From: Rhabditoides inermis
Lineage: Eukaryota > Nematoda > Chromadorea > Rhabditida > Rhabditidae
Reading direction: 5' to 3'
DNA: 64,000 nucleotides
NCBI GenBank assembly: GCA_963966185.1
Contig: CAWZYM010000232.1
Coordinates: 1 to 64,000 of the forward strand
The translations under genes were made by a program, and so were the position numbers. The notes under the pieces were generated by a model, which saw only the letters and a list, made by a program, of their open reading frames with translations, had not been told where the DNA came from and ran no database searches. Below are positions 50,287-60,533 of the stretch, piece after piece. The number at the start of each line of letters is the position of its first letter. Positions within the stretch are counted from its first letter, which is position 1.

Positions 50287-53200
50287 CACCTTCACTGTAG
50301 TGTGTGGTAGTGGTGGTTGTGGTGACGACGGTGCCGTCGTCCTCGATGTGCTGTCGGGTGGAGACCGTCTCCTCCACCTCTCCTCCCTTGTCGTCGGCGA
50401 TGCTCCTGTGGCTGACAGGAGTCTCCGGCTGCGACGCCTCTCCCGCGTGCAGCTCGTCCCACTTCTGCTTCTCCTCCTCGTTCAGCGACACCGTCTTGTC
50501 CACAACCTACAAAGAAAAAGGGTAAATGTAATCTACCAATTAATTCAACATGCTCACCTGTTCGTTGACAGCGACGTCGTCCTCGTAGGTGGTGGTGATG
50601 GTCCTCTCCTCGACCACTGGTCCCTCGTCCGTGTCGTGCACGTGTCTCTCGGTGCGGACGACAGTGCGCACCTCGCTGACGGGGGCCTCCTCGTCCTCTG
50701 CCACCTCCTGCAGCCTCTCCCTCTCCTGGCTGCTGGTGGGGCTCGCTTCGTGCACGATGGTGGCGTGTTGGACGGGGTCGTGTCTCTTCGCCTGCTCCAC
50801 CACACTCTCCTGGAACGAGGCCGACGACGTGGGTGGGCTGCTGCGGGAGGGAGTGGCGCGGTCGCTGCGCTTCCCGACAGCCGGGCTGGGAGTGGCTCCG
50901 TTGATGGCGTAGCTGTTCAGGTCATCCGGCTCTCCGTACGCGATCGAGCGCACGATGTCGTCCCTTCCGATGCGGCGCAGCGCGTTGTCGAGTGCGTCCG
51001 GGGTGGCCTCGTCCTTCTTCAGGTGCAGCCACACCCTCAGCACCTGCGGCAGCTCGCGGCCCACGTAGTTGTGGCGGATGTGCTGGATGTCCTTGTGAGG
51101 GAGGCCGAGCGCGCGCGCCAGACGCTGCCAGTCACCGCCCACTGCCTTCAGCACAGTGGGGTGGACAATGCTCTCCGGGAGGTCGGCGTCCAGAGATCCG
51201 GCATACTTCTGGGTGAAGGGAGTCATGTCCTTCTTCTCTACCTTGAGCGAGGGGACCTCTCCAGTGTACTCGGGCAGGGAGATGGCAAGGGTGCAGATCG
51301 GGGCCTGCGGGGGCAGCGACTCGGCACGCATCTTCGGTTCGCGAAGGAAAGCGATCTTGCCCTCCGACGCAGCCTCCGGGTCCTCCTTGTTGCGAGTCTG
51401 AAAACACACCAATGAATATCAAAACTCAATGATGAAGTTTGTATATTGCTCACCTTGACCATGAATGCGAGTCGGTTCTCCTGGAATGGCAGGAAATAGA
51501 GGCTGAGCTGGTCTCCGCTCTTCGTCACTGGAACCAGGTTGCCGGCAAACTCCAGGAACTGGTGCTTGCCCTTCAGAACCTGAAACAACACATTCATTGA
51601 TTCTCGACTGACCACATGACAACGCACCTCTACATCTCTGCTCCTGGCGATCTCGCGGAAGTGCTCCTGCTTCTCGAGGGTCTTGTCCTCCTTGTCATCC
51701 GTCATACAGAACACTCTCAGCTGTCCCTCCACGGGGAACGTGCGGCGGGCGAACACGACGAACTTGGCCATGTAGGGGATGGAGATGGCCTCGTTGTACA
51801 CCTCCTGCGCCATCCTTGCAGCGTCCCTCGGCGTCTGGCAGTCCATCAGCCAGAAGCGCGCCGACACCGTCGTCGTGAACGACACCTCGTCTCCGGTGAA
51901 GGTGAGCTGGGTGGTGCCGGTGATGTCCTCCCACTGAGCGGGCGCCGATCCTCCAGTGATGGAGCAGAGGAGGCGGAGCGTGGGCGGCTCCTGTCCGGGC
52001 TGGCCACTGTACTGGGTGAGCATGCCCTTGTTGGTTGACTGTGGCAGGGGGATGCAGAGGGTGATGGGCTTGTGGAACTTGCGCCGGCGCGGCTCCACCG
52101 TCACGATGGGAGAGACGGCGACGCGGTTGCCGTGCAGGCGGGTCACCATCTCCTGCGGTACGGGCTGCGCCTGCACAGACACCTTGATCGTCTTGGTGAG
52201 CGAGCCGTCCGGGAAGATGGCCTGCACTCGAGGGACCACTGACGAAAGAATCACACCGCCCTCAGGCCCCACGCAGTGCACCTAGAAATATAATGATTAA
52301 AATATGACAAACAACAAAAAAAAACAAATGAACAAACCTCCTGCCGGACGCGAGTGACGACAGCGAAGTACATAGGAAAGTCGGAGGTGAGGATGCGAGT
52401 GATGCGGGGAGTGTGCAGATCGTCGAGGGCCGCCAGCTCCTCCGCGTCGAAAGACTCGTTGAGCACCTCCTGCACCGCGTCCTCCGTAGCCTCCAGCTGG
52501 TGCTCCTTCCAGTGCTGCCCGTCGTCCGATCGAAGGATCACGATCTCCCTCTCCCGGTCGCGCAGAGACGCGAAGTGCGGTACCTCGAGGATGACCGGAC
52601 CCAGGAACTTGGCTCCCGCGGGCGCCATCTCCAGAATGCGCGACGCCAGCTCCTCGCCCTCCGAGAGCGGCGGCGGGTGCGCCAGCTTGTCCTGAATAGT
52701 CGGGTTGAAAGATAACGAGAAAGACGGATAGGTACCTTGCGCAGGTAGCGGCAGGTGACGCGCACGGGCATGGCTGCCTTGCGGGGTGGGATGATGATGC
52801 GCACGCCAGAGTGGCGGCAACCACGCATCGCCCCTCCACGAGCATCCACCAAGAAGGAGATGAGGAAGCTGCAAGAGGAGGGTGAGGGAGGAAGGGGCGG
52901 GGGACAACATAACTACAGAAGGTGCTATTCACAACGAGATGCAGGGTGGAGGGAGGGATGGAAACTGAGATACAGGGAGGTTAGAGGTCACTGTCACTCT
53001 CACACGTACGTCATAGCTCCGGCTGTCGATTAGAATACTAGTCGAAGGGATCAAGTGAAAGTGGAGACAATGACCAGATGTCGCCGAGAGGCGAGATCCG
53101 TCATGTTTATGTAATTCTCGACTCCCACGAGTGTCTGCCGCTCTCGTTACGGCCTACTCTCTCACGCACTCTCTCGCCCACTGGCATCAGTTCAATGGAT

Positions 53201-56200
53201 CAATCACTCTCACGCTCGCGGGGGTTAGCAGTCCGGGATGTGAAAACATTAGTCACAAAACACCAGGACGACCAGCATCCGTGTGTGTCACAGAGGGGAG
53301 ACATGCAAGGGGAAGATACACAGACAAGAGGACGACAACGAGGCTCACATCCAGGGTTACACCATTTCACACAACACGACAGATTAGTAGCAACTTACGT
53401 CTTGTGTTGCAGCTTGCTATAACAAGATTATCATTAATAGGGCACTCGAGTTATGGAGAGCATGCCAGAATGAGTGGTATGCACGCGGGCGTACCTGGGC
53501 TGTGCGACGTTGTGTCCGATGGGGATGTTGTCTGGGATGGCTGCGTCGAGATGGGCGTTGTAGTCTGCCGACTGGAGGGGCTGTGCCTGCGCCTTCCTGA
53601 TCAGGGCGTCCAGGTCGTCCACGTTGTGTCCCGCCCCGTTGATGGGCACCGGCGAGAACTGCTGCTCGTGCATGTTGCGAGTCGAAGGCTTCTCGTGGCC
53701 AGACTGTCCAACAGGCGCAGCAGCCTAAAAGGGGTACCATAAGTAAAACAAACAAACAAAAACATAACACGTGAAAAAATAATTTGAGAGCTGGTTCTTA
53801 TTGTTTCGACGAATACGCACTAGGAAGAAACAAGACTCACCTGGTGGTAGCTCTCCCGCTGTGCCTTGGCGATGGGCTCTCGCTGCATCACAGCAGCTTC
53901 CATCTCCGCACTTCTGTTCAGCAACTGAAACGCATCACAGATAGACGATTGATCAATAAACACAGAGTGTGTGTGTGTTGTCAAAACGGCAGCGGCTACG
54001 CGCCAGCATAAAGGCGCATCTGGCAACGTGAATTGAATAAGCGTGCCGCCAGAGAGTAGTGAGAGAGAGAGTGTGTGTGGAGGGGATGTGTGAAAGTGCG
54101 ATGGTCGCTCGCTCGCTGCCGGAAGGGTCTTCCCAGGCAGAGTGAAAGTGGATCCTCTCTTCTGGGGCGGACCTCATAGGGGAGTGGTGTGTTCTCGTCT
54201 CGCCGGCTGGCTAGCTAGCAGTCTGCCCGCGCGTGCATAAGTCATAATCCCAGAGCGACACCAGCCTTCCATAAGCCTCACACTATTCATCCTCTCCAAA
54301 ACCACTGCTTCCCGCCCCGACTGCTAAGCGAGTGATTCGCTGGTCGTTTCAACTCTTTTTGCGCGCGCGAGAGAGCCACTTTACATCTGCTCTTCCGTCG
54401 AAAGAAGTCGTGTCCAGCCAGGCTGACCTACTCTCCACAGCAATTCCCCCTCTCTCACCTGCTCTCCAGTGTGGATCATGTGCACTCCAGTCGAATCCTG
54501 CAGGCCAGCCGTCAGGGAGTCGTTGAAGTCCTTGGCGTGAGACGCCGCAGCGTGGTGGTCGTCGCCTGAAACACAAACGTTTCCATGCCCCAACATCCAC
54601 TACCATACCTCCTTCATCCTCCGAGTCTGAGAACATGGTCTCGTTCATAGCCTCGGGGTTCTGCGGCCTGTATCGCTCCTCGGAGACAGTGGTGGTCTCT
54701 GTGATGACAGTCGTCTCCGTCACTGTCTTCAACGTCTCCACCACAGATACGTAGCCGAGGCGTTGCGCGATCGACAGAGGAGTCTGGCCGTTCTGAAATG
54801 GGAATGAATGCACATCGCTCTCTCTCTCTCTCTCTCTCTATCTCTCATTCCCTCTCCCTCTCTCTATCTCTCTTTCTTCTACTCACGGCAGTCTGTTCGT
54901 TGGGGCTGGCTCCGTTCTCGAGCAGATACCGCACGCAGTGATTGTGTCCCTGTTGCGCGGCCTGATGGAGAGGAGTGTACCCGGCACGAGTCTTCTCCGA
55001 CACGTTCGCTCCATGCTCCACGAGGAATTTCACCTAAAAAAAGAAATCAAACTCAACACTGATAGCTAGTGCCTGGTCACGGCGCCACGCGCGATCACGC
55101 GCGTCGTCATTTCGAGACGAGACAACGCGGCGCGTTGATTCGGGATTCTCGAATGCGAGAAATGAGCGGCGTGATTGCACGCCCATGCCACGCGCGCTGA
55201 CCGGCGCGCGTTGTTTCGGGATTTTTGACGGGCAAAGCGTGATATCACGCTGCCGCTCATTCGAGATTCGCGAAAGCGTTAGTTCGGGATCGCGCGTCAT
55301 TTCGAAACGCCTGCATCCCATGCACGGCCTCCTCATTGCCTTTCTCATAAATGAGACGGTTGAGAAATGAGACAAATCATGTGGCATTATCGAAACAAAT
55401 TGCATAATTTTCCAATTATCACGGCCCACCGGTCGCTTCATCTCTCCAATCCCGAATGAACGCGCGGCGGCGTTGTTTCGTGTTCTGTTTCTGACTTCTC
55501 CAACTACCACGGGCGTTATTTCGGGATTCTCGAATTCGAGACTTTTGCCGCGCGTTCATTTCACGCGGCGCGATTTCGGGAAAAGCGTGGCGTGATGGAA
55601 TGACGGCCACACGCCGAGACAAAATCGCGCGTGAAACAACGTCGTTGCGCCGTGACCATGCTGATAGCTACTGATAGCTGATCACCAACACCTACCATGT
55701 TGATCTGTCCGAAGTGGCAGGCGACGTGGAGTGGCGTGTATCCGGCGTTGGTCTGGGGGTTGATGTCTGCGTTGTGCTTGACGAGCTCCTCTGCCACCGG
55801 CACCCGGTCCTCCTGCGCACACAGGTGCATCGCCGTCAGACCGTTGTTCGCAGTGGCGCCAACCTAGAGAGGAGACAATGGAAACGATCAATCAAAAAAG
55901 AAAAGAAAGTAACGCACGTTGGATCCACTCTCGATGAGGAGCGCGCTCATGTCCTTGTGTCCCTCCTGCGCCGCGAGATGCAGAGGAGTGAAGCCGGCGC
56001 GAGACTTGGCGTTCGGATCCGCCTGAACACAGAGGGAGGTGGAATGATGAAAACACTCTCACACAACTCTACTCACATTGTACTGTAGGAGTGTTCCGGC
56101 AATGTCCATCTGGTTCTTCTTGGCTGCGATGTGCAGGGGCGTGTAGCCGTTCTTGGCAGCCGCCTTGGCAGACGCGCCATTCTCGAGCAGCAACAGAGCA

Positions 56201-56224
56201 ACCTACAACGAACGGTACCACCTT

Positions 56225-56264
<40 letters not shown>

Positions 56265-56280
56265 CCTCTCCTCTCCTCTC

Positions 56281-56313
<33 letters not shown>

Positions 56314-57104
56314 TACCTTGTCGTTGTTGTAGTGCGCTGCGACGTGGAGTGGAGTGACCTGGTTCTTTCCCTCGATGTCGACGGGCGTTCCCCTCTCCAG
56401 CAGCAGCCTCGCCACCTCCACGTTGCCGTACTTGCTTGCCAGATGGAGGGGAGTGAAGCCCTTCTTGGTGAGCAGGTCCTTCTTGGCGTTGTGGTCGAGA
56501 AGGATGGCTGCGACCTCCTCCTGTCCCTCCTTGGCCGCAATGTGCAGTGGGGTGTACTGGTCTCGGGTGGCTGCGTTGGGGTCCGCGCCCGCCTGCAGCA
56601 GCAGCACCACGATGTCCGTGTTTCCGAGGCGGGAGGCGATGTGGAGCGGAGTCTGGAGCTCCCTGGCCTGCGCGTCCACCTTGGCTCCGTTCCTCAGCAG
56701 CACCCTGACGATGTCCGTCTGGTTTGCCCTGGCTGCGAGGTGGAGCGGCGTCTCTCCGCGGATGGTCGCGCAGTCGGGATTCGCGCCCTGCTGCAGCAGA
56801 TAGATCACTATGTTGATCGCTCCCATGAAAGAAGCCACGTGGAGCGGAGACAGGCCCGACTCGGTGGTCGCCTCGATAGAAGCGTGGTACTTCAGCAGAA
56901 GCTCCACGACCTGTAAATAAACGGTTGACAAATGTAAACATATCAACAAACAAGTAAGTAAATCACCTTGATGCGGTTCTTCTTGCAGGCTATGTGAAGG
57001 GGAGTGAATCCATTGAGGGCGCGCGCATTCGGATCGGCATTGCGATCCAGAAGCAGCTTCGCCACACGCACATGACCACAGTGAGCGGCCACCTGAAGAA
57101 GATG

Positions 57105-57143
<39 letters not shown>

Positions 57144-59328
57144 TTCTCTCCACTCACATGCAGAGGCGTCAGGTAGTCGACGGTGACGTCATCGACGGGT
57201 GCGCGGTGGTAGAGTAGGATGCGTGCCGAGTCGACGTGGTCGCCCTGCGCCGCCATGTGAAGGGGGGCGAGTCCGTTCTGAAATCATCCAATCCCTCAAC
57301 CACCCCGGAAGCCGCCACTCTCCAGCACAACGATAAGTCATCGAGGTCGTAAAATTCGAACGAGCTCATGGAAGAGTGCGCACCTTTGTCTTTGCCGAGA
57401 TGGGAGCTCCCTTCTCGAGAAGTAGATCGACCACCGGGTCGTGGCCAGACCGGGCAGCGCAGTGAAGAGGGGTCTGCAAAGCAAGATATACCCTAACGAT
57501 ACACATGTAAACAAGTAAATGAACAAGCAAACTAGTAAAAAAGCAACTGACGAGTAGGTCTCGGGTGCGGCTGTCGATGATTGCCCCATTCGCCAGCAGC
57601 AGATTGACCATATTCGCCCTTCCCCATTTCGTCGCCACGTGCAGCGGACTAAAAAGGCAATTAATAATATGTGTTCAATAATTTTCATAATGTTTCCTTA
57701 TGATAAAGAAGATTCTTGTGATAACGGTTCGCAATGATCCTTAGCCTTGCGTAGCCTCATTTCATGGTGATTCAATAGCCCTTCCGCGCGCCCAGCCACT
57801 TTCGCATTGATTCCGTTAGAGAGAGAGAGAGAGAAGCAGTCGCTCTCCCGCACAAAAAAAAACCCTCCCACAAGAGAGGAGAGTTCGCGCGGAAACGTTT
57901 TATGAGCGTGTGGTTTATTGGCTGCCGCCAGTCGCCATCGCGCACTTTCCGTCGCCTGGCAAAACGAACGATCTCTCCCCAGAGGATTTCGGCAGAGATT
58001 TTGCAAGATACATGAATCTATACACACAAGTGGGTGTGTGGATTAGCATGCGACGAGCGGTGGAGGGGGACATAAACACGACTGGCCCTCGTCTCTCACT
58101 CGGAAGGCGTCCACTATACAAGTCGCCGCGGGTACACACACTTGGCCTCTTCCCAAATAGGAAACACACCCTCTCTTTCTCTCTCTCTCTACTCGGATTT
58201 CGGTCGGCTCGCGCGGCTCCAAAAAGAGAGCCTCATCCGTCCTCCTTCCCCTCTCTTGTCATGCATATCCTATTGAGGCTGGCTCGCTCGCGCGGGGGCC
58301 AGAAGTGCCCCTCGAATGAAAAGAGACACAGCTGCACAGCCACCCCAAGAAACAATCGGCCGCATAACGCGATTAGCCCCTCAAAATTGCAGGACCAAGG
58401 AACAGTGTGCGGACCTGATGTTGTGCCGCGCCTGGTAGTTGACGTTGGCTCCCTTCTCGAGTAGGAGAGCAGCCACGTTCTCGTTGCCATAGTGGGCAGC
58501 AATGTGGAGGGGAGTGAAGCCACTCTTCGACGTCACGTCCGCATTGTGCTCGTTCTGCAAAAACAAACATCTCCCATAATCAGCGCATAATTGGCTGTAT
58601 CCGCCGTGTTTCCAGGTCACTTGCCTTGCATGGCAGAATGCGCATTCGCGCGGAATTCACACACAGGAAATGGAGCCAATCTCAAAGGAACTGAAAATAC
58701 CTGGAGTAGAAGAGTGGCGGCCTTTGTGTCGTCCTTCTTGGCTGCGATGTGCAGCGCCGGCAGACGGACCTGCAAGGGATTATGTGAACAAATGAACAAA
58801 CGACAACAATCAACAAGCTCACCTTTCCGCGAGTGTCGTTCTCGAGTAGAATGGCGACTACGCGGTCGTGTCCCTGCTGGAGGGCCACCGCCAGAGGAGT
58901 GAAGCCGTCCTGCAAATACCATCACTACCATCTGCACATACTCCACTCACTCCCTTTCTGCCTCTCACCCATCCATCACTTTCCACATCCATGTCCAAAC
59001 CATTTCATGTCGCCCACTGTCCCCGGGGACCTCTTCTATCCCCCTTCTCTCTCTTTCCCAGATATGCAAATGAGGCGTCGGTTGTGTAATACACTCTATG
59101 CGGGTGCGTGCCGTTCTGTCAAATGAGAGAGAAGCGGGAGGAGCAAGAGTCGAATTCGCCGACCGAACTCGTCTTCTCGATTTCGTCTAATGGGCCGGCT
59201 TTGTTGGCGGACTGCCAGGCTCGAGTCAACACAAATTTGGTTTATTTCTCTCTCTCTCTTTCTCCGTCCGACCCGGGACTCTTTCCGCTAGTTTCGAGCA
59301 TCGATCGCGCACTAGAGGCACTACTATT

Positions 59329-59370
<42 letters not shown>

Positions 59371-60533
59371 CGAATAAGTCATTATAATGGAGCCCACATA
59401 AACGACAGAGCCGCACTGGGAAAACAAAGCGACACGCATCACACGCATCAACATCGATACAAAAGCGCACGTATGCAACTACTCAACCCAGGATTCCCTA
59501 CTAACAAAAAAAGATACTCAACTACAACACATTTCAACAGTGACACAATTAGTTCATGGCGTACCTCAGTGGAGAGTGCCTGGTTGGCTCCGTGGAGGAG
59601 GAGATACCTCACCACCTCCTCGTGGTTCTCCTGCGCCGCCATGTACAGCGGCGTGAAGCCGTTCAGAGACTGCACGTTCACATTAGCACCGTCTGAAAAT
59701 CCGACATGATACTCAGCCGATTATGCGCAATCAAACGGCGACTGACTCTCTACGAGGATGGTGACGATGAGCTGTTGTCCGGCCAGCGACGCGATGTGCA
59801 GCGCCGTGTTGCCCTTCTGAAACGTCACGCCGTCACCCACTTTTTTCCACTACAAACAATCGCATTCTCATCAGTCTATTCATAAATCAGTGCGCACTGG
59901 TCCCATCTGTCCTCGCGCGTTCTCTTCCTTCCTATTCCACCCTCAACCATCTGTTCCCAATATCGAGAACGCCCCAAACAAAAGAGCTCCCCGCAATTAC
60001 GGAAGCAAAATGACAGCTCATTACAGGCGTATTCAAAATAGCCATACAAAACGAAAACAAAAAAGGCGGCGTACCTTGGTGGCAGCGTCGACGGCGGCCT
60101 TCCTCTTGAGCAGCTCCCTGACCACCTCGTGGTGGCCCTCCTTCGACGCCAGGTGCAGCGCGTTCAGACCGTTCGCATTGCACGTGTTGATGTCGGTGCC
60201 CGAGCGAAGCAGCTCCAGAACCTGCAAGTCCACTCCGTAACAGGCATGTTTTGGAAGTCTCGCAGAGAGCACGCACACTCGCTGATTAATCACTCCCAGC
60301 CGGCTGGCAACACAGTGGGAGAGAGGCACAAAAACGAGAGAGAATAATCGAGGTATGGGCTGACCTTGTCGAGGTTTCCGGCGCGGGCCGCACGCAGAAA
60401 CGACGCGCTCCCCTCACTCTGAAAGCGACAGTGTGAACCGTGTCGATAAACAAGTAGAGAGACTCACCTTCTGTTGTTGTTGCTCTCCCGTCTCCTCGGG
60501 AGGCGGCGGCGCGGCCGCTCCATTGTCGCTCAT
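25708..60533 (-). CDS. unc-44: Giant ankyrin UNC-44, long form (about 8,861 aa)
   Basis: Coding exons: 60533-60468, 60418-60365, 60221-60075, 59816-59747, 59692-59565, 58909-58823, 58769-58701, 58554-58415, 57648-57552, 57473-57384, 57277-57158, 57092-56967, 56910-56317, 56202-56077, 56022-55918, 55863-55696, 55033-54887, 54792-54609, 54565-54459, 53924-53841, 53724-53495, 53416-53399, 52868-52736, 52691-52338, 52281-51628, 51579-51454, 51397-50558, 50506-50290, 48618-48586, 48246-48133, 47924-47901, 46944-25980, 25923-25849, 25801-25708. The start is [18 protein letters not shown]. Order of domains: 24 ankyrin repeats (about 20-800), ZU5-UPA (about 985-1400), death domain (about 1460-1550), acidic linker, then the giant repeat tail ending [12 protein letters not shown]. 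Ankyrins tether membrane proteins to spectrin; in C. elegans the giant unc-44 form is needed for axon growth and microtubule organisation. The frame closes exactly over all 34 exons. Two micro-exons (18 and 24 nt) are required. Confidence 0.93.
28600..46460 (-). repeat. unc-44: Tandem array of a 195-nt (65-aa) coding repeat
   Basis: The unit contains [19 protein letters not shown], then [18 protein letters not shown], then [17 protein letters not shown] and DEPADDHK. From the length I estimate 75-80 units (not counted exactly). Units differ mostly by single substitutions ([35 protein letters not shown]). Some neighbouring blocks are almost identical over more than 1 kb, which indicates recent unequal crossing-over. 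Each unit has an SP phospho-site, a TTTVTTS run and an EYDY tyrosine pair, and is rich in His, Asp, Glu and Pro. Irregular units occur near 29745-29770, where a unit is truncated to [12 protein letters not shown]. Confidence 0.95.
30617..43867 (-). repeat. unc-44: Seven copies of a hydrophobic 39-aa module
   Basis: The module starts [17 protein letters not shown] and ends [13 protein letters not shown]. Copies lie at 30617-30733, 31766-31882, 36815-36931, 38354-38470, 40478-40594, 42407-42523 and 43751-43867. Each is set in a block with [10 protein letters not shown] before it and [36 protein letters not shown] and [17 protein letters not shown] after it. The core is uncharged for about 28 residues and Gly/Ala/Val-rich, unlike the surrounding acidic repeat. 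Spacings are 1149, 5049, 1539, 2124, 1929 and 1344 nt, each 1149 plus a whole multiple of 195. Confidence 0.93.
47479..47600 (-). other. unc-44: Candidate alternative C-terminal exon of unc-44
   Basis: After an acceptor ATTGCAG, a phase-1 entry (as used by the neighbouring exons) opens a 40-codon frame: [20 protein letters not shown], then [12 protein letters not shown] and stop at 47481-47479. Length and phase suit a fourth ending of the transcript, spliced from 48133 or 47901. The other frames here are also open, and no family match is recognised. Confidence 0.35.
49992..50125 (-). other. unc-44: Terminal exon of the short ankyrin form
   Basis: A phase-1 exon of 134 nt with 43 codons and a stop. 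Acceptor GGTTGCAG at 50126-50133; the product end is [11 protein letters not shown]. Confidence 0.75.
49992..60533 (-). CDS. unc-44: UNC-44 short form (about 1,804 aa)
   Basis: This form shares all exons from 60533 to 50290 and then uses the terminal exon 50125-49992. The junction is phase 1 and reads ..[17 protein letters not shown].., with an acidic end ([20 protein letters not shown]) and stop TGA at 49994-49992. It has the full canonical ankyrin body (repeats, ZU5-UPA, death domain) with only a short tail, the usual size of a conventional ankyrin. The exon lies right after the donor at 50290 and precedes the tail-only promoter exon, so ending here would separate body-only from giant-tail transcripts. 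Confidence 0.8.
50161..50282. repeat. (CCCT)n/(CT)n tract after donor at 50290
   Basis: A tandem CCCT run (about 50161-50208) passes into a (CT)n run up to 50282. On the unc-44 sense strand this is a GA/GGGA tract starting about 8 bases after the 5' splice site, next to the alternative-splicing decision point. Confidence 0.9.
50558..51397 (-). other. unc-44: Death domain exon of UNC-44
   Basis: This 840-nt exon (about residues 1409-1688) holds a death domain with the typical ankyrin motif [20 protein letters not shown] followed by [20 protein letters not shown] and [14 protein letters not shown]. An acidic, Ser/Thr-rich linker follows, containing [19 protein letters not shown]. Death-domain functions in ankyrins are poorly understood. 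Confidence 0.9.
51454..53416 (-). other. unc-44: ZU5-UPA spectrin-binding supermodule
   Basis: Exons 53416-53399, 52868-52736, 52691-52338, 52281-51628 and 51579-51454 encode ZU5 and UPA. Landmarks are [110 protein letters not shown] and [19 protein letters not shown]. In other ankyrins this block binds beta-spectrin. It begins with an 18-nt micro-exon. Confidence 0.9.
55069..55660. mobile_element. MITE-like insertion in an unc-44 intron
   Basis: This G/C-rich block sits in the intron between exons 55863-55696 and 55033-54887. Its ends are inverted: GGTCACGGCGC at 55075-55085 and GCGCCGTGACC at 55647-55657. The 10-mer CTGATAGCTA occurs just outside on both sides (55059-55068 and 55661-55670), like a target-site duplication. 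The interior repeats TTTCGGGATT and CGCGCG motifs with small palindromes (TCTCGAATTCGAGA). No coding capacity is seen. Its base composition differs sharply from the flanking A/T-rich intron. Confidence 0.65.
56228..56312. repeat. (CT)n tract in unc-44 intron
   Basis: An imperfect CT tract with CTCTC/CTCTT variants fills nearly the whole intron between 56317 and 56202, starting 5 bases from the donor. Confidence 0.85.
57110..57140. repeat. (CT)n tract in unc-44 intron
   Basis: A 31-base CT run in the intron between exons 57277-57158 and 57092-56967. Confidence 0.85.
57649..58414. other. Long unc-44 intron, no gene seen
   Basis: This 766-base intron separates ankyrin-repeat exons 58554-58415 and 57648-57552. 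It has no convincing exon; open frames are short and lack family features. Its size against the usual 50-100 bases makes it a candidate for regulatory elements. Confidence 0.6.
58910..59564. other. Long unc-44 intron with octamer and (CT)n
   Basis: The intron between 59565 and 58909 carries an octamer ATGCAAAT near 59064 and a (CT)n run at 59331-59367. No coding exon is seen. Confidence 0.6.

Larger units (their letters stand above)
54609..60418 (-). other. unc-44: 24 ankyrin repeats of UNC-44
   Basis: Spliced exons in this span encode 24 consecutive repeats of about 33 residues, each with a (T/A)PLH.A core and LL..GA tail. The set runs from [17 protein letters not shown] through for example [20 protein letters not shown] to [19 protein letters not shown]. 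Twenty-four is the canonical ankyrin number. Repeat 5 ([12 protein letters not shown]), repeat 21 ([12 protein letters not shown]) and repeat 24 (PLSIAQ) deviate from PLHxA. This domain binds ion channels and cell-adhesion molecules. Exon 56910-56317 alone carries six whole repeats; most other exons carry one. Confidence 0.92.

Noticed and set aside
54349..55510. Minus-strand frames across 55034-55510
   Set aside because: They run through the MITE-like insertion in an intron and do not match ankyrin sequence, while the flanking exons join in phase without them.
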